From Sarcocystis neurona (lineage: Eukaryota > Apicomplexa > Conoidasida > Eucoccidiorida > Sarcocystidae), in assembly GCA_000727475.1 (NCBI GenBank), contig KL647302.1, positions 2,179,234-2,243,233 on the forward strand: a DNA stretch of 64,000 nt, read 5' to 3'. The notes under the pieces were generated by a model. That model searched no databases and was not told the DNA's origin. It saw only the letters and a list, made by a program, of their open reading frames with translations. The position numbers and the translations under genes are program-made. Below are positions 27,076 through 35,467 of this stretch, in pieces (positions within the stretch are counted from its first letter, which is position 1; every line of letters begins with the position of its first letter).

Positions 27076-29156
27076 CATATGCGTATAAATGCTTAGGTAG
27101 AGGTATGTGGAACAGTCCCCTACGCTCACACATGTACGCGTGTGAGCACGTACTCTTGCAAAGATAATAAACGCAGATATATATACATATATATGTAGAT
27201 ATATGGGTGTACATATATATATATATGTAATAGACGCTCACACATATACGTATGAAAATGTATATTCTTCCGAAGACAGTAGACACGTATATACGTACAG
27301 ATGTGTACACGTGTATACAGATATAGATGTATGGATGTCAAATGTGCTCACCCATTCACGTGTAAGTACTCGTTTGAGGAGGAAAGTAGACATGTGTGAA
27401 CGGGCGTCCAGGTGCTCGTGGCGGCGCACACATGTGTACAGGTCTCTCATAAGAAACTGACACACAGTCGCGGCGCTGGGTCTTCCTAGGAATGTCTTTG
27501 TATACGTGTGTAGAGAGAAAGACAGAGAGAAAGATAAAGATAGATGGAGACGGAGAAACAGATAGAGAGGGACGGAGAAAGAAAAACAGAAAAACAGACA
27601 CACAAACATATACATGTATATACATATACGGAAAGAGAGAGGCGGAGACGGGGGCACAGACAGAGAAAGAGATAGAAAGAAAGCAAGAGAGAGAAACACG
27701 CAGACATATATATACACATGTACATGTGTATACACACAGAGTGCGCGTGTTTACATATGGAATATCCGTGTGTGTCGCGTGGTGAAGGAGAGAAGCGTAT
27801 ATTTCTTAGGACGTCTCCCTAGCCGCAGAGAATGCCAAAAATTGCTGGTATGCCAGCAACAGAATACGCAGGGGGAACGCACGCGCTCCAGTCCCTGTTG
27901 TGCATACGTCGCCACTGCGGTCGGTCGCACGCCGAGAGCTTGGCAGAAAAGGCCGGCAGCAGACGTGTTGCAAGTAATTCGTCCCTGGGCGAACAAACAA
28001 GAGAAGCTGGTCACGTATGTGTGCGTCACACGTACACATAATTTGTCGCACTTGCATACATGGGGCCCACAGACACTTCTGGTATATGACAGCAAAACGG
28101 ATGTACACATATGTACACAGAGGCGTCTGTATATATGGTATCTGTCTGCACCTCCTGCTCTCTGTTTGCCTTATGGAATGGATGAAATGCCGACGCTTCC
28201 TGGAGATTCCGTCCCCCGTGTCAGCACGCATGTTCTGTCTCTCTATCTCTATATTTCTCCACCTGTTTCGTCTCTTCTCTCTCTTTCTCTGTGTCTCCCT
28301 GTCTCCTTGTGGGCGGCTTAGAAACACCCATGTACAGACACCAAAGCGGACGTGAGGGCGCTTCTATATCTCTGCCCAGAAGCGTGCAACGGCTCCTTTC
28401 CTTCTTATTTGATATCTGTGACTATCTGTGCAAGGCGTCCCCTCCTGACTTCTTGTCGACTGCACCCGCCCAGGAGATAGACGCAGGGTACACTACATTT
28501 GTTTGCACACAGAAATGCTGCGCGTCCATATTTGTGGATGCTGGCTGATACGCGGCCTCCTTCTCGCTCGCGCTTGCTCTCTCACTAGAGGTACAGATAG
28601 AAATATGTACGCGTAGGCGGCTCTGCGGATGTGTGCAGCAGAGAGTATCTGCGTATAAGTCGCACATAGAAAAACTCAAGCGCATACGTGCTTTCTGCCT
28701 GCCTGTGTCTTTTCTCGCTCCCCTCCTGCCTCGCGCGCCCCTCTGCCTGGATGCAGCAGACAACACAGATCGTGAAGACGGGCAGGTAGACCTATTTCTG
28801 CGTAGACGTGTGTGCGTCAACTCCCGTAGGTGGTGGAGAGCCGCTGTCTGCGGACCTGCATGTCATCACGTGAAGACTCGCGCGAGAACTGCGACCACGT
28901 GTAGGCAGTACGTCCTTGGCACATACTTGCTTGAGCGACCTGTTCCACTATCGCACCCTGTACTTACATAAGGAGAGAGAAGGAGAGACAGAGAGGGAGA
29001 GATTGATTTATATATATATATATATGTAGGTACGCGTTCGTTTATGTGTCGTACACGGATACGTGTGTATACACATATGCGTATGTATATGTATAGAGAG
29101 AGAGATAGAAAGTGAGAAGAAGAGAGAGAAAAGGAGAGATAGAGAAGGAGAGAGAC

Positions 29157-29192
<36 letters not shown>

Positions 29193-32100
29193 ATATATAC
29201 ATATATGTATATGTATAGGTACGCATACGTATATGTGTCATACACTTATGCAGCTATATACATATCTAGAGAGAGAGAGACAGAAAGAGAGAAGAGAGAG
29301 AGGCGTGAGAGATACAGAGGGAGAGAGGAAAACACAGACATGTGCATGTATGTATATATGTATATACCTACGTATTTCCACATACCTGTACACATATTTG
29401 TGATACGAATGCACTACGTATGTATAGGACTGTGGAAGTCATTTCAAGTGCGTTTATTTCGTGTTGCTGCGTGACTGGCCTTGCTCTCGGGCGGTCGCAG
29501 TATAACTTTCTTTCTGACCTAGAGACACGAGGCGAATTTTTCCTTGCAGCGGAAGCCGAAGAAGAAGGAAGGCGGGGCGTAGAAGCAGACAGCAGCAACG
29601 AGAAAATGAAAGTGACGTCAGTACCGCAGCTGACGCTCGACTTTGACGAAGATGGTGAGTTCACCTCGTATGCCAGACTCTCTTGTTTTTTGTGTGGATC
29701 TGCAGAGATACAAACATCCGTATCTATACATAGGTATATGTGTGTACAGGTATACGCATATGCGTGTCCCCGTGGACATGTCCTAGATGGACGTCCCTAA
29801 GATGCACCTACATACGGGCTGCTGCAGTGCTGTGTGTGTCTGCAAGTGACACAACTGCGCTTCTTCATAAATACACAGTTATCGGTGTGAATCTCTCTAT
29901 ATATATTCTGTGTGTATGGAGCTCCATGCGTATATACGCAATCCCACATACACGCGCATATACATATATATATATATACACTATGTTTGTGGATGTCTTT
30001 GTGTATATAGGCTGCTTTATTCTATGTATGTGGATCTTTACGTGTATACACGTAACTCCGTATACGCGTGCACAAAGATATATATATATATATTGTATGT
30101 ATTTGAACAACTGTTTCTGTTGCGGTCTGTCCATTTCTCTTCTTACATATATAGATGAACGTATACACACAGCACGTGTATGTGTATGCGTCCACGTCTG
30201 AGTATATGTCTGTGTGTGCACCTGGTGCCCCCTCCGCCTTCGTGTGCGCCTGCGCAAGTCTACGACTTTATATATACGTATGTATATACATATATATACG
30301 TATATATATATATATGTATATACGTGTGCGTACGCCTCTGTGTGTGTGTGTGTGTTCCTGTGTCTGTGCGTTTGTGTCCACCCTGCGCGCGGTGCCCTGT
30401 TTCCGGCTTTCACGTGCGAATGTACAAGTACTTGATTGTTTATATGTATATATATATACGTATATGTTATCGCATGTTTGTGTGTGTGGTAGACGTGTTA
30501 TCCTCACACACATGTATCTCGTTTCGTACATTAAAGAGAAATGCATATCTTTGGTCCACACGTGGAAGAAACACTTTTCCAACCTCCTTTCTTAGAGAGT
30601 ATTCTCGGTTGCGCATGTGCAGCACCTACTGTGACGTGTGTTTGAATATGACTTTTTTGAATCTCCACCTTTTTTCCCCCCTCGTCTCTGTATACGTTCG
30701 TTGGCCTCTGCGTACTGCGTCTTGTGACGTAGTTGTCGGCCTTCGGTTCCGGCTTCTCGTCCCCTGGCGCCTGTACGCGACTTCTCCTCCGTCCGCTTAT
30801 TCTACAGACGTGTGTTCGTCCTACGTTCAATTGTCCCACCCCGCAAATCGGCCACATGCTTGCCGTCCATGGCAACGAGGTGCCGATGTCTCGAGCTGCG
30901 CAGAACCTTACTAGTCGACCTGTACGTATATTATACACACACCTATGTACGTATTGCTTCTTTGTTTTCTTTGACGATCCACGCATACCTATATAGGTAT
31001 GTGGAAGATACATACATACACGCATATCTATCTATATATATATGCATATATATGACATATGTATATATATATACTCGTTTGTTGGATCTAGCGGTATGAT
31101 CTCGTCTGCTCTGATGTGCACTTCAATAGATTTGCTGACGTGGGCACACCACTGGGACGTGGAATCGCTGCCGGACATCTGTCTGCAGCAGGCAGCGCAC
31201 GCGTGCGTTGCTGCCGACGCTGCACCAACGGACGGCCCTTTCGTTTTCAGCAACAGCAGCAGTAGGAGCGAGCAGCCAATCAGCTTTGCCATGTCCTGCA
31301 GAATCGAATATACGCGGGGTGGCGCTGAGAACCAGACCGCCGAAAGCAAGAAAGTTAGTCTTCCTGGGAGGCTCCTTTTTTTTCTTCGTCTTGCCGTGAA
31401 GAGAGCGGTTTTTTGCAGCACACTGCAGCGCCTGTTCTTCACATGAATAACGTAGATTCGTTGTGCGGCACGGAAGGCGCACACAACACTACCTCACCCC
31501 CCACCCTAAGGTGACTTAGTCGTAGTGATGAACAGACAAACGAGGGAGAGAGAGCAGCGTTTGTTGCCGTGTATCATACACAGACACCGCGGCGCAGGGG
31601 GCTGGAGAAACTCGAGAGAAGTGCAGATGCGAGTGCTCTTGGCGTCTACCACATGAGTAACATGCCGACCTGATACGATAGTGTGGTCCGCAGGAAGCAA
31701 AAGTGCTCGTGCCTGATGTACACATGTATGCATGTATAGATGTAAGTGTAGGGAGATTATATATATAAATATGGCGAGGTACGCACAGGTGTACAAATAT
31801 ACCCACAGATATATGTGGACACGTGTCAGGAAGTTTACGCCTCCGTGACTGATTACCACGGTAAGAGCTCGGCCTCGTGATGCATGATCGACGCGCGCTG
31901 GTTGTAGGGGAGCGTTGGGGCTTTTCTACGTGGAGTCGACGGCGTTGCAGGCAGCTGCGTCTGCGGGAGGGCGTATTCAGCTGGTTGCACACGCCGTGGC
32001 ATCAAGCGGTTTGACTGTGAAGGCTCAGGGTACTTCTTGAATTGTCAACTTCTGTGATTTGTAGAAGCGAAAATATATCTGTCGGTCCTGCGTATGTATA

Positions 32101-33171
32101 TCTATTGCTGCATCTGTTGGCGAAGGCGCTGCTTTTGTTGGTCCCCTGTAGGTTCTGCTGCTGATCCAGCTGCTGCTGTCAGTATACTCGCGCTGCTGGT
32201 GCTGTCTAGTTCGGGCTCCCCTTGATGCGGTAGAATTCTTCTTTCGCACAAGGAGATGGTGTTGCTTCCTTCTCGACATCTCTACATTCAAAGAGAGGCA
32301 GAAACACAGACAGAAACGCGCGCTACACGCGGTACTACGCATGTTTCAAGTACCGGGCTTCAGTTTGTACCGCATGGAAAACCCAAGCACATGGTAGACA
32401 TTCCAGCGCCATGTTTGCTGCAGATGACTGGAGCCACTGCGTTTACGGATGATAAACACTTCGCCTTGACCTGGGTGTCTCCAAAGACAGACGGGAACAA
32501 ATACCGTTTCAGATGTCTTGGCGTAACATGTGTGAATCACAAACACACACACGTGTGCCGGACTCTGCCAGTGTTTTTTTGCAGCGGCCTAACAAGCACA
32601 ACATAATACGTCGAAGAACCGCTGCCACCAACGCCGCTGCGGCACCTTGTCATACTTAGTAGCACGAGTAGGCTGCATGTATATATATAAATATATACAT
32701 ACTTTCGATCTAAATATAATCTGCTAGATGTGCGCATTCCCTGCACGTACCTGGGTATACGTATAGATACGACCATTTTGGGCAGCGCGCTGCGCGTATA
32801 AGCGTGCCCATGGGTGTACGTACGGGGATAGCTATGTACGATAGTATGTGCATGTCTCTGTGTCTCTTTCTCTCTCTACACATACATGTAACCTGGATCA
32901 AAAAAGGAGTGGCTGTGGTGTACTTTTTCGGGGTAAAAAAGTGCTTTGTCTTCTTGTTTCTCTGGGTGTGGTTTATCTGCAGGAAAAAGAGTCCTCTGCA
33001 GAAGCGCTATCTGTAGATAAGGCAGTAGGAGCTCCTTTGAGTCGAGCGCCAACTGCGTGTACCACCACTACAGGCGAAAGTAAAGAACCAGACAGTTCAG
33101 ACACGCAGGAGGAGGACGAAGATTTTGTTATGTGCGTAGACGATGAGAATTCTTCCGATGAAGACTTTTAA
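518..33171 (+). CDS. RAD54: RAD54 DNA repair/recombination translocase (SNF2 family), 18 exons
   Basis: ATP-driven dsDNA translocase that works with RAD51 in nuclear homologous recombination. My exon model: 518-585, 654-676, 2685-2886, 3520-3695, 6727-6887, 8384-8624, 10930-11117, 13222-13286, 13990-14125, 16201-16310, 19072-19234, 21445-21582, 22317-22409, 24617-24684, 26832-26959, 29550-29654, 31130-31353, 32983-33171. All introns are GT-AG, every phase matches, and the total is 825 residues plus TAA (human RAD54 is 747). Motifs: [10 protein letters not shown] (Walker lysine about residue 136), II DEAH (239-242), [12 protein letters not shown] (267-275), [77 protein letters not shown], then the RAD54-specific DTHD..DCQRC and a TWAHHWD block. 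Those C-terminal blocks separate RAD54 from ISWI, CHD or ATRX. The acidic tail ([11 protein letters not shown]...DENSSDEDF) is longer than in human. Exons 1-2 and the acceptor of exon 17 are the least certain; an extra small exon in intron 16 or 17 is possible. Confidence 0.93.
1600..2010. repeat. Alternating purine-pyrimidine tract, RAD54 intron 2
   Basis: A run of TA, TG and CA words such as ATATGTGTATG and ACATATATAT. It is nearly all purine-pyrimidine alternating and close to self-complementary, so it looks alike on both strands. Similar tracts recur in intron 4 and most later introns. Confidence 0.85.
2685..2886 (+). CDS. RAD54: RAD54 exon 3 (linker before ATPase core)
   Basis: Acceptor TGTTCAG and donor AG|GTATGC. 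It encodes [11 protein letters not shown] and later [10 protein letters not shown] and VDPALT. These align with the human RAD54 SRALGLKR, DALVLYEPPP and VDPILS segments that precede the helicase core. The insert between them is proline-rich. Confidence 0.85.
3520..3695 (+). CDS. RAD54: RAD54 exon 4 (motif Q/I, Walker A)
   Basis: Starts after TTTCTTAG and encodes [12 protein letters not shown] followed by [14 protein letters not shown] and MWTLLEQG, the nucleotide-binding motif of the SNF2 ATPase. Ends in phase 1 at ACCCG|GTACGC; the next exon completes the split codon. Confidence 0.95.
4005..5120. repeat. TA/TG/CA-rich microsatellite islands, RAD54 intron 4
   Basis: Several (TA)n runs, for example 4024-4047 and 4220-4243, a (CA)n run at 4617-4634, and long stretches built of GTATACGTAC-like words around 4930-5110. 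No coding signal was found in them. Confidence 0.85.
5545..5690. repeat. CTG/GCT-rich tract in RAD54 intron 4
   Basis: Short interrupted CTG/GCT triplets around GCGTCTGCTGCTGCTGTTGC. They create alanine- or serine-rich open frames on both strands that have no family similarity and lie inside an intron. Confidence 0.65.
6727..6887 (+). CDS. RAD54: RAD54 exon 5 (motif Ia)
   Basis: Starts after TTTTGCAG and encodes [20 protein letters not shown] and KWLEG, the motif Ia block that in human reads [22 protein letters not shown]. The donor is CAG|GTGAAA. Confidence 0.95.
8384..8624 (+). CDS. RAD54: RAD54 exon 6 (motifs II and III)
   Basis: The largest internal exon. Encodes [29 protein letters not shown] (Walker B/DEAH) and [16 protein letters not shown]. 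Ends phase 1 at GTAG|GTAATA. Confidence 0.96.
9400..9575 (+). repeat. Minisatellite with GCATGCGCA core, RAD54 intron 6
   Basis: Four copies of GAAGCATGCGCATTTA (with variants) starting near 9403, 9442, 9487 and 9540. They are separated by TA/TG runs of growing length (spacings about 39, 45 and 53). The last copy is followed by an inverted GCGCATGC. Confidence 0.85.
10525..10800 (+). repeat. About 110-bp tandem repeat ending in CAGAAGACGTGCAC, RAD54 intron 6
   Basis: Three copies of a unit containing GGAGCCGTGGTGTTTCTGTC then CTC(A/C)GAAGACGTGCA, with GACGTGCA at about 10545, 10651 and 10769. A fourth, diverged match (GCCCAGGGGATGTGCAC) coincides with the real exon 7 acceptor at 10929. Confidence 0.8.
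10930..11117 (+). CDS. RAD54: RAD54 exon 7 (inter-lobe insertion)
   Basis: Encodes [20 protein letters not shown], then [20 protein letters not shown] and LPPKIVL. These match the human segment from [20 protein letters not shown] through CLIRRTSDILSKYLPVK. Strong donor CTC|GTAAGT. Confidence 0.95.
11800..12255 (+). repeat. Purine-rich GACAGA/GAGAGA tract, RAD54 intron 7
   Basis: About 450 bp of imperfect GACAGA, GAGAGA and GATGGACAGAAAGAG words, almost free of T on the plus strand. Long serine/leucine open frames on the minus strand are produced by it and are not genes. Confidence 0.8.
13222..14125 (+). CDS. RAD54: RAD54 exons 8-9
   Basis: Exon 8 (13222-13286) encodes [20 protein letters not shown]. 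Exon 9 (13990-14125) encodes [20 protein letters not shown]. The AG|C split serine codon joins them in phase. The intervening intron carries a 56-65-bp minisatellite right up to the acceptor. Confidence 0.93.
13740..13960 (+). repeat. 56-65-bp minisatellite, RAD54 intron 8
   Basis: Four copies of GTGTACTGCGGTCGTCGCCTCTGTG (diverging) at about 13743, 13808, 13871 and 13927, each followed by a TA-rich spacer. The last copy lies 40 bp from the exon 9 acceptor. Confidence 0.85.
15182..15450 (+). repeat. About 158-bp direct duplication, RAD54 intron 9
   Basis: Two copies start with GAATTCACAT at about 15183 and 15341. They share a GAGAGAGA(T/C)GC block and TAAGAAATG..., TGTGTCGA. They are clearly diverged, so not recent. 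Confidence 0.75.
15610..15960 (+). repeat. Minisatellite with CTTTTTTCCGTAGATATATA units, RAD54 intron 9
   Basis: Five or so copies of a unit consisting of ACGTGTCTATCTTTTTTCCG followed by a TA-rich run, spaced roughly 50-60 bp. Most copies contain a pyrimidine run before an AG or CCG and so resemble splice acceptors. Confidence 0.75.
16201..16310 (+). CDS. RAD54: RAD54 exon 10
   Basis: Encodes [16 protein letters not shown] and SGKLLLLSR. Joined to exon 11, the segment [20 protein letters not shown] has exactly the spacing of the human [20 protein letters not shown] block. That length match supports both splice junctions. Confidence 0.85.
16950..17300. repeat. (TA)n-rich block, RAD54 intron 10
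   Basis: Dense TATATA/TACATA runs with a short GAGAGAGAGG purine patch near 17117-17135. No coding signal. Confidence 0.8.
17455..17730 (+). repeat. Pyrimidine-rich tract, RAD54 intron 10
   Basis: CTTCTCCTCCTCC, TTCCCTTTTCTC and similar words, almost purine-free on the plus strand for long stretches. The open frames it produces are low complexity only. Confidence 0.75.
18838..19025 (+). repeat. Purine-rich GAGAC/GGGGAGACGG tract, RAD54 intron 10
   Basis: Imperfect repeats of GAGAGAGAC and ACGGGGAGACGGGGAGACGG with few pyrimidines. Lies just before the exon 11 acceptor at 19071. Confidence 0.75.
19072..19234 (+). CDS. RAD54: RAD54 exon 11 (start of C-terminal RecA lobe)
   Basis: Encodes [20 protein letters not shown] and [16 protein letters not shown], motif IV and the following block of the second helicase lobe. 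Acceptor TTGCTGCAG, donor ACG|GTGAGT. Confidence 0.97.
19305..19990 (+). repeat. About 150-bp tandem repeat (5 diverged copies), RAD54 intron 11
   Basis: Units begin near GAGAGAGGT (about 19316, 19467, 19610, 19738, 19903). They carry CTGCTAC, an ACATCTGT stretch, AAATTTGTGGAAGTAAATAT and GAACGTTTAAGTCTGCCTTT, then a CGTGTATAT spacer. The similar short open frames seen on the minus strand in successive copies come from this repetition. Confidence 0.8.
20000..20290 (+). repeat. Purine-rich GAAGAGA tract, RAD54 intron 11
   Basis: AAGGAAAAAAAAGGCGAAGA, AGAAAAGAAAGGGAGG and similar words, followed by a TCTATCTAT/CTGTCT-type pyrimidine stretch at 20370-20600. No coding evidence. Confidence 0.7.
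20765..21062 (+). repeat. Pyrimidine minisatellite (CTGTCTCCCTCTCTCTTC)n, RAD54 intron 11
   Basis: About 290 bp of CTGTCTCCC(T/C)CTC units with lengths of about 15-25 bp. The block is a nearly uninterrupted homopyrimidine strand broken mainly by single G. The middle carries three copies of TCCTGTCTCCCCCTCC. Confidence 0.88.
21065..21250 (+). repeat. Minisatellite with ACCACTTGATATTTGT units, RAD54 intron 11
   Basis: Five copies of (A/C)ACCA(C/G)TTGATATTTGT at about 21066, 21120, 21161, 21206 and 21229, separated by TA runs. Immediately follows the pyrimidine minisatellite. Confidence 0.8.
21445..22409 (+). CDS. RAD54: RAD54 exons 12-13 (motifs V and VI)
   Basis: Exon 12 (21445-21582) encodes [40 protein letters not shown] and PANDKQ. 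Exon 13 (22317-22409) encodes [20 protein letters not shown] and [11 protein letters not shown] with the arginine-finger motif VI. Both are whole-codon exons (46 and 31 codons). A CTG-rich tract abuts the exon 13 acceptor. Confidence 0.97.
22085..22316 (+). repeat. CTG/GCTG triplet tract before RAD54 exon 13
   Basis: Interrupted CTG runs (longest around 22165-22185) with GGTGCTGCTG and GGTGGTGGTGG variants. It reaches the acceptor CTGCTGCAG at 22316, so it may act as the 3' pyrimidine/CTG-rich region of the intron. Confidence 0.75.
22577..22617 (+). repeat. (GT)n microsatellite, RAD54 intron 13
   Basis: About 20 uninterrupted GT units, the longest pure dinucleotide run seen in the window. 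Confidence 0.95.
22668..23295 (+). repeat. AGT/TAG triplet tract (about 620 bp), RAD54 intron 13
   Basis: Imperfect (AGT)n with AGC, ACT and AAT variants over more than 600 bp. Includes small inverted pieces where AGT runs turn into ACT (AGTAGTACTACT). It yields very long serine- or valine-rich frames on the plus strand and a leucine-rich frame on the minus strand that are artefacts of the repeat. Confidence 0.92.
23555..23670 (+). repeat. About 65-bp direct duplication, RAD54 intron 13
   Basis: GAGTTTCGCTACACACAAAG...CTCACAAATTT.TGTAGACA occurs twice in tandem (near 23559 and 23622). The second copy reads GAGTTTCTCTACACAGACGG. Confidence 0.8.
24617..24684 (+). CDS. RAD54: RAD54 exon 14
   Basis: Acceptor CACTTTAG, donor ACAG|GTATGT. 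Encodes [20 protein letters not shown], the counterpart of human [20 protein letters not shown]. The phase-2 end matches exon 15. Confidence 0.9.
24715..25130. repeat. TA/CA/TG microsatellite block, RAD54 intron 14
   Basis: Repeated ACATATATATATA and GTATGTATGTAC words over about 400 bp. Strand-symmetric and without coding similarity. Confidence 0.8.
25620..26090 (+). repeat. (CA)n/(CATA)n block, RAD54 intron 14
   Basis: Long CACACA runs at 25633-25685 and 25746-25770, and ACAGACAGACACATA words to about 26000. It is the main CA-strand tract of the gene. Confidence 0.88.
26832..26959 (+). CDS. RAD54: RAD54 exon 15 (C-terminal Cys block)
   Basis: Encodes [20 protein letters not shown] and DMLDCQRC, equivalent to human [27 protein letters not shown]. 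This block is characteristic of RAD54 rather than other SNF2 proteins. Donor CAC|GTACGT. Confidence 0.95.
27500..27745 (+). repeat. Purine-rich GAGAAAGA/GACAGA tract, RAD54 intron 15
   Basis: AGAGAGAAAGACAGAGAGAA and related words with few pyrimidines, flanked by CATATATACA runs. Confidence 0.7.
28970..29340 (+). repeat. Two-copy purine plus TA repeat, RAD54 intron 15
   Basis: A GAGAGAAGGAGAGA(C/T)AGAGA block, a TA run, then GTAGGTACGC...GTGTCATACAC appears twice and partly a third time (about 28975, 29095, 29265). Lies about 200 bp upstream of the exon 16 acceptor. Confidence 0.7.
29550..29654 (+). CDS. RAD54: RAD54 exon 16 (variable linker)
   Basis: Encodes an acidic linker ([18 protein letters not shown]...LTLDFDED) with clear CTTGCAG acceptor and GTGAGT donor. 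It is phase-consistent on both sides but poorly conserved, so the call rests on splice signals and reading frame rather than similarity. Confidence 0.7.
29885..30115 (+). repeat. About 120-bp duplication, RAD54 intron 16
   Basis: Two diverged copies of a unit with TGTATGTGGA(G/T)CT, CGTATAcACG, AATCCCACAT/AACTCCGTAT, ACGCG and a terminal TATATATATATA run. Confidence 0.65.
31130..31353 (+). CDS. RAD54: RAD54 exon 17 (C-terminal W block)
   Basis: Encodes [20 protein letters not shown] and later DGPFVFSN, aligning with human [20 protein letters not shown] and AITFVFHQ. The only acceptor that keeps phase is CACTTCAATAG at 31129, which has a weak pyrimidine tract. Upstream CTAG at 31091 would break the frame. 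Confidence 0.8.
32983..33171 (+). CDS. RAD54: RAD54 exon 18 (acidic tail and stop)
   Basis: Acceptor TTTATCTGCAG. Encodes [20 protein letters not shown] and ends in a Ser/Asp/Glu-rich tail closing NSSDEDF and TAA at 33169-33171. The tail has several S-[DE]-x-[DE] sites typical of casein kinase 2 targets. It has no counterpart at the end of human RAD54. Confidence 0.82.
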   Translation, partial: EKESSAEALSVDKAVGAPLSRAPTACTTTTGESKEPDSSDTQEEDEDFVMCVDDENSSDEDF

Positions 33172-35467
33172 GTGCTGCCTATGTTGATCACGTATGAGAA
33201 AGTCTCTGAGCTTTCGCCTTTAAAACTGCTTGGTAAACGGCACACACGCCAGCGCGAAGCCCAACCTGCATATGTGTGATCCCTATTTGCAGATACACAG
33301 ATAACTACACTGGTCACATCTATATACATGTAATTAGGTATACAAATATATATATATATAGATGTACACACGTGTGTATGCACGTACACATAGTCGGTCA
33401 ATACGTGCGTACGTGTGGCAGCGATTGCAGATGTATGAGCTTTCTCTTTGTGCTGCTACGGCATTGGCGCAGTGCATGCGTATGACGCACAGAACAGACA
33501 CACAAAACTTCTAGCACGGGACGCCGGCCATACGCATATGCGTACGTTGAAAAAACGTAACGGTAGCGGCTTGACCACAGTGTAAGCCTTCTCCAAGCGC
33601 TGCGACGATTTCGCTCTTTCTTCGTCCAGCGTGTCAAGACTCCTGCTGAACAAACGAATGGACTTCACAAGAGAGCAAGAACGTTACTCTCGTGCGTAGC
33701 TTTCTTTGTTCTCCTAGTGAGCGACGCGCGTCTGCGTGAACCAGTGGTGGCGGCACTGCCGCACCCATCCAGCGTCCCGCCTGCTGTTTCCGCGCTGGGT
33801 AGGGTATCTCCTTCACACCACCGGTTGAAAAAGTGTGCAAGACGCGCGTGCCGCGTGAATCTGCTTCACACTGCATACGTGCCGATAGCAAAGTCTACGC
33901 GTCCGGCCGCCCCTCTGGCCTTCCAAGCTGCGTGCTGTGTCACTCTGCAGCTCGCCTTGTCTTTACCGCCACCACAGAAAAGCCCGTTACCGACGTATTC
34001 ATCCGTTTTCCTATGCATTTTGTGTCACAGCCAGTACCAACAAAAGCATTTACCTACACAAACACATATTCCGGGTGTGAGTGTGAAATTTTCAATATGT
34101 TGGTCTCCACGTTTCCTCGCAGCTGATAGCGAGCACTTGTCTGTCATGTAGCCGGTGTACATACACTCCACCTTGCGCGGCCCTCCACACAGAGAAGTTT
34201 CCCTGGTACACTCCAGGGACCGTTCTTCACCGTTGCCACCTTCTCCAGTCCCAAATAGACGCTCTTCCACCCAGTCACCCGCGCGTTTCAGCTGTTTTGT
34301 ACAAGCGAATCCAGAATTTAGCATGTCGCACTCTTCTACAGCATCTCTGTGCGGACTCCCGCTGCCACTGTCCATATTGAGCCTCTTTTGTTTGCGTGCC
34401 AGCCGGCGTTTCGGAGCGCTACCTACCGCAAGCTACTTTTTTGTCTTTATTTCTAGCTGCTACCCCCCATCCGCCCCCCCTCCGGCCACTGTCAGCTGAT
34501 CCATCTTGCCATAACAACATACGCAAGTATATACATACTCGTATTTACACACACACAGATAGGACGCGTGTACGCATTTATGGGATCCCCATTCCGCACA
34601 CGTCTATGCGCGCGTAGATGGGTCGACGTAAGTAGACACATGGTGATAGACGTAGGTCAAGAAAACCATACGTCTAGATCCGCCCTACCGCGTGGCCACC
34701 ACCCGTAGCAGCTGAGATTCGTCCATACAAATAACCGTGTACATCCTCCTGGTGCAGAAGCCATCGCTACCGAGACTCCTCTGCACTGCAAAGTTTCTCT
34801 TTGTTCGCGTCCCTTCACCTTCTTCGACATTCCCCGCTACTCGCTCTACAAAGCCCACGGCAAGTCGAACCCCCCGCAGAGTCTACTGCTGCTGCGGAAA
34901 ATGCGCGCGGTAGATCACTATACCCAAAGGGAGAGACAAGCTGGGGAGAAAAAGAGCGGAATGCAGCGGCCCTCCCTCGACAGCACATTCCAGTGACACT
35001 TCGAGTGGCCCTCTTCCTCTTCTCTAGATTGACATGTGCGGACACGTACGTGGTGGATGGACTGCATGCCTCCGCTCCACACATCCGCAAGCGTGGGAGC
35101 GGCCACGTCAGCAGACACAGGCCTTTTACAGAGGACTCCCTGACATCCATATATTTTTCGGAGCGGCTGCTGCAGATCTACCCTCCTCTACGAGCAACTG
35201 GGAGAATAGCTTTTCTTCTGTAGGCTATTTTACGAAAAAAATTGAACAACTCTAGACATATACATAGAAGACGAGTTGTGATACCCGCCGCATAGTACTA
35301 TACGTACTACACAAACACGTCTCCGCAGATACACAGACGTGTGTGCGCTACGCACGCGCCGACGAGACAAGAAGGCTGCCTGCGGACGGGGGGTGAACGA
35401 CTCGACGCCGGTTTCGCTGCCGCTACTCCTGCAGACGGGTCGTTGCTCCGGTATCTATTAGTCCCTC
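33172..35467. other. Convergent intergenic region between RAD54 and the BFR1-like gene
   Basis: About 2.3 kb holding the 3' ends of both flanking genes (tail-to-tail). Apart from a TA/TG patch at about 33310-33410 it is microsatellite-poor. Open frames of up to about 144 codons occur but show no recognisable domain, so I call no gene. No clear AATAAA-type signal was assigned. Confidence 0.7.

Noticed and set aside
33717..34151. 144-codon frame in the convergent intergenic region
   Set aside because: Composition is random and no domain or splice support was seen; overlaps an antisense open frame of similar size.
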